36,196 nucleotides of DNA from an uncultured Roseburia sp. GTDB lineage: Bacteria > Bacillota > Clostridia > Lachnospirales > Lachnospiraceae. The notes below the pieces were generated by a model that did no database searches, was not told the origin of the DNA, and saw only the letters and a program-made list of their open reading frames with translations. The position numbers were made by a program, and so were the translations under genes. Position 1 is the stretch's first letter, and each line of letters starts with the position of its first letter. This document shows, piece by piece, positions 35,301 to 36,196 of this stretch. The stretch is taken from NCBI GenBank assembly GCA_947062675.1, contig CAMSQM010000031.1, positions 1 to 36,196 on the forward strand, given 5' to 3'.

Positions 35301-35480
35301 AAACTCCTGCCATGCTTCCGTCGTATTTCCGCCATCTGATGCGCGGGATGCCTCCGCATCCTCCGGCGTAATAAAATTCCCCTCTTTGTACTCCCATTTT
35401 TCGATCGGGAAGCGCTGTCTCACCTTAAGCTTCTTTAACTCGTCACAGATTCCCGCGACTCTTTTGTCCAGAAAATCCAT
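32370..35480 (-). CDS. Alpha-mannosidase, GH38 (second copy)
   Basis: The 1036-residue cytoplasmic GH38 enzyme has the zinc ligands in GHTHIDVAWWW (His-251, Asp-253), nucleophile Asp-363 in WLPDVFGYSG, EADCNLTSGES, and NQFHDILPGSSI, followed by large C-terminal beta domains. It is similar in plan to the GH38 at 23177-26317, with many shared blocks (WNQYN/WNQFN, SYGYGDGGGG, EYHRGTYTSxAxNKR, LLNDCKYGHxVKD), but differs in the N-terminal domain. The difference around the Trp cluster after the HxD motif (WLW against WWW) hints at different linkage preference. AGGAGG lies 6 bases before the ATG. It follows the GH130 gene by 35 bases and leads into a hairpin before GH20. Confidence 0.96.
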   Translation of the reverse strand: MDFLDKRVAGICDELKKLKVRQRFPIEKWEYKEGNFITPEDAEASRASDGGNTTEAWQEFDSRTMHWYGKDRHYWFKTSYTVPEELAGKCMWMQVRTQIDECDDAKNPQFLLFVNGGAVQGIDMNHREVLLAREAQAGETLQIELQAYTGILHTEFNLIAEMCEVDARIEELYYDLWVPLAAFPRMDAEDRNRKEIERVLNETVNLLDLRTPYSEEFYASLEAALAYIGKALYEDMAGCRDVIATCIGHTHIDVAWWWTVAQTREKVSRSFATVLKLMEEYPGYRFMSSQPQLYAFLKERYPELYAKVKERVREGRWEPEGGMWVEADCNLTSGESLVRQFLHGKRFFKEEFGVDNRILWLPDVFGYSGALPQIMKKCGIDYFMTTKLAWNQFNKVPYDTMLWRGIDGTEILTHLVTTLDVGQPVSNFFTTYNGRLHPDAIMGGWMRYQNKDINNDILISYGYGDGGGGPDRVMLETSKRMEKGVRGIPMVRQAFARTFFDELNERVKDNRRLPVWVGELYFEYHRGTYTSMARNKRSNRRSELGLMDLELLSVMAEGKLPYPAERLDALWKNVLLNQFHDILPGSSIREVYEVTKEEYERIEAECRALSGERMEVLAGDGDGVTVFNTTGVLRNDIVKLDGDWAEALADSDGTLYPVQKTDEGAVVYLKGLPSKGYRTYAKAKAQEIPSPFTLVNDHLLETPYYTVQLDESGLFVRLYDKENDREILKEGERANLMRMYEDKPIYYDNWDIDIYYTEKFWDATQLTEFRWTENGPVRATLALTREISNSLIRQKIHFYAQSRRIEFETYVDWKEHQHLLKVHFPVDVHTDEATFEIQFGNLTRKTHQNTSWDKARFESCGQKWMDVSEGHYGVSLLNDCKYGHSVKDGNIALTLIKSGIEPNPETDQEEHFFTYALYPHAEGWREAGTVREAYLLNQPARAVNSGRPGESRTVASVNQSNVVLETIKAAEDGSGTVLRLYESENALTKAELTVNLPFGKAYLCNLLEEAESEAQVVENRIAVTLKPYEVITVKIV

Positions 35481-35515
35481 CGTACCCTCCTGTGTCTGTA
35501 ACTTCTGACTGTAAC

Positions 35516-36196
35516 TTAAACGTGATGTTCTTTCAGATAAGATAATATCTCATCCACAGTGGAAAAACAAAGCCCTGTCACCGTATCCGCGCACCCGTAG
35601 TAGATTGCGATTCTGCCCGTATCCGCATCTGTCAGCGCCGCGCACGGAAATACCACATTCGGAACATCTCCCACGCACTCATAGTATTCCTGGGGCGCAA
35701 GAATATAATCCCTCGAGCGGTACAGAACCTTCCAGGGTTCCTCGAGGTCCAGAAGCGCCGCGCCCATGCGGTACACAAATCCGTTACAGGTGGTGATAAC
35801 GCCATGATAGATCAGCAGCCATCCCTCGTCCGTCTCGATCGGTATCGGCCCCGGCCCCACTTTCGTGCACTGCCACGCGGAGAGATCCCCCGCAATCGGG
35901 CTCATCACATGACGGTGTCTTCCCCAGAACTCCATATCCCGGCTCTGGCTTATAAAAATATCTCCAAACGGTGTGTGCCCGTTATCGCTCGGCCGGCTTA
36001 ACATCATATACATTCCCTGAATCTTCCGCGGAAAAAGCACTCCGTTCCGGTTACAGGGGAGAAACGCGTTCTCAAGCTGCACAAACTTCTTAAAATCATA
36101 GGTATAGGCAACGCCAATTGTAGGTCCATGATAACCGTTGCACCAGGTCACATAATACCGGTCCTCCAGAAAACAGACTCTCGGGTCATAGCGGTA
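35516..36196 (-). CDS. GH130 mannoside phosphorylase, 5' end outside the window
   Basis: The visible 226 residues run in one open frame from the right edge to the stop at 35516, so the start is off the window; the ATG-like GTG at 36151 is internal. Blocks expected for GH130 are [64 protein letters not shown], and a C-terminal NVVFPCA and [10 protein letters not shown]130 enzymes phosphorolyse beta-mannosides with inversion, releasing mannose-1-phosphate. Members in N-glycan loci act on Man-beta-1,4-GlcNAc, which is what trimming of an ENGase-released glycan leaves. The substrate here is inferred from neighbours. It lies 35 bases upstream of the second GH38 gene. Confidence 0.9.
   Translation of the reverse strand, partial: YRYDPRVCFLEDRYYVTWCNGYHGPTIGVAYTYDFKKFVQLENAFLPCNRNGVLFPRKIQGMYMMLSRPSDNGHTPFGDIFISQSRDMEFWGRHRHVMSPIAGDLSAWQCTKVGPGPIPIETDEGWLLIYHGVITTCNGFVYRMGAALLDLEEPWKVLYRSRDYILAPQEYYECVGDVPNVVFPCAALTDADTGRIAIYYGCADTVTGLCFSTVDEILSYLKEHHV

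Noticed and set aside
14562-36196. Genomic island or prophage carrying the glycan locus
   Set aside because: No integrase, transposase, flanking direct repeat or tRNA at the visible left border, and codon usage looks like the neighbours. The right border is not visible.

Overview
The window looks like chromosome of a spore-forming, Gram-positive gut Clostridia, most likely Lachnospiraceae. This rests on a spoIIID-type sporulation regulator, AGGAGG-type ribosome binding sites, lipoprotein substrate-binding proteins, a YesM/YesN-type two-component pair, and a methionine aminopeptidase with an N-terminal SEC-C zinc motif. No species is claimed. No transposase, phage gene or CRISPR array was seen, and no gene-free stretch exceeds about 300 bases.

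Region 1 (1-14.4 kb) is mostly housekeeping. It holds the 5' part of a tRNA-Gln(CTG) with a consensus promoter, yigZ, a CmpB-like membrane protein, a MATE exporter followed by an unrecognised large glycosidase-like protein, spoIIID divergent from a MIF-type tautomerase, aroE-aroK, a PrsA-like lipoprotein with yqeY and map, a methyl-accepting chemotaxis protein, a small cysteine-rich DUF3795 protein, and a GT2 glycosyltransferase with a GtrA-like protein.

Region 2 (14.5-36.2 kb, all minus strand, running off the right edge) reads as one N-glycan utilisation locus. In transcription order it encodes a GH130 phosphorylase (5' end outside the window), GH38 alpha-mannosidase, GH20 beta-hexosaminidase, ROK sugar kinase, secreted GH85 endo-beta-N-acetylglucosaminidase, a second GH38, a YesM-type histidine kinase, a YesN-type response regulator, and an ABC importer (binding protein, two permeases, second binding protein). 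The inferred flow is as follows. The surface GH85 lipoprotein releases the glycan from glycoprotein. The importer brings it in, using an ATPase encoded elsewhere. Cytoplasmic GH20 and GH38 enzymes trim GlcNAc and alpha-mannose. GH130 phosphorolyses the remaining Man-beta-1,4-GlcNAc, and the ROK kinase phosphorylates free mannose. The two-component pair probably senses the glycan or its products. The layout resembles the pneumococcal N-glycan operon in gene content, but uses two GH38 enzymes and GH130, with no GH92 or GH125 visible here.

Smaller signals include a sigma-E-like promoter with a SpoIIID-box match before spoIIID, a 41-bp triplication over the 3' end of the PrsA-like gene, a terminator with a triplicated 13-bp downstream arm, tandem Shine-Dalgarno-like repeats before the GH20 gene, a 12-bp direct repeat before the transporter genes, and several strong intercistronic hairpins.
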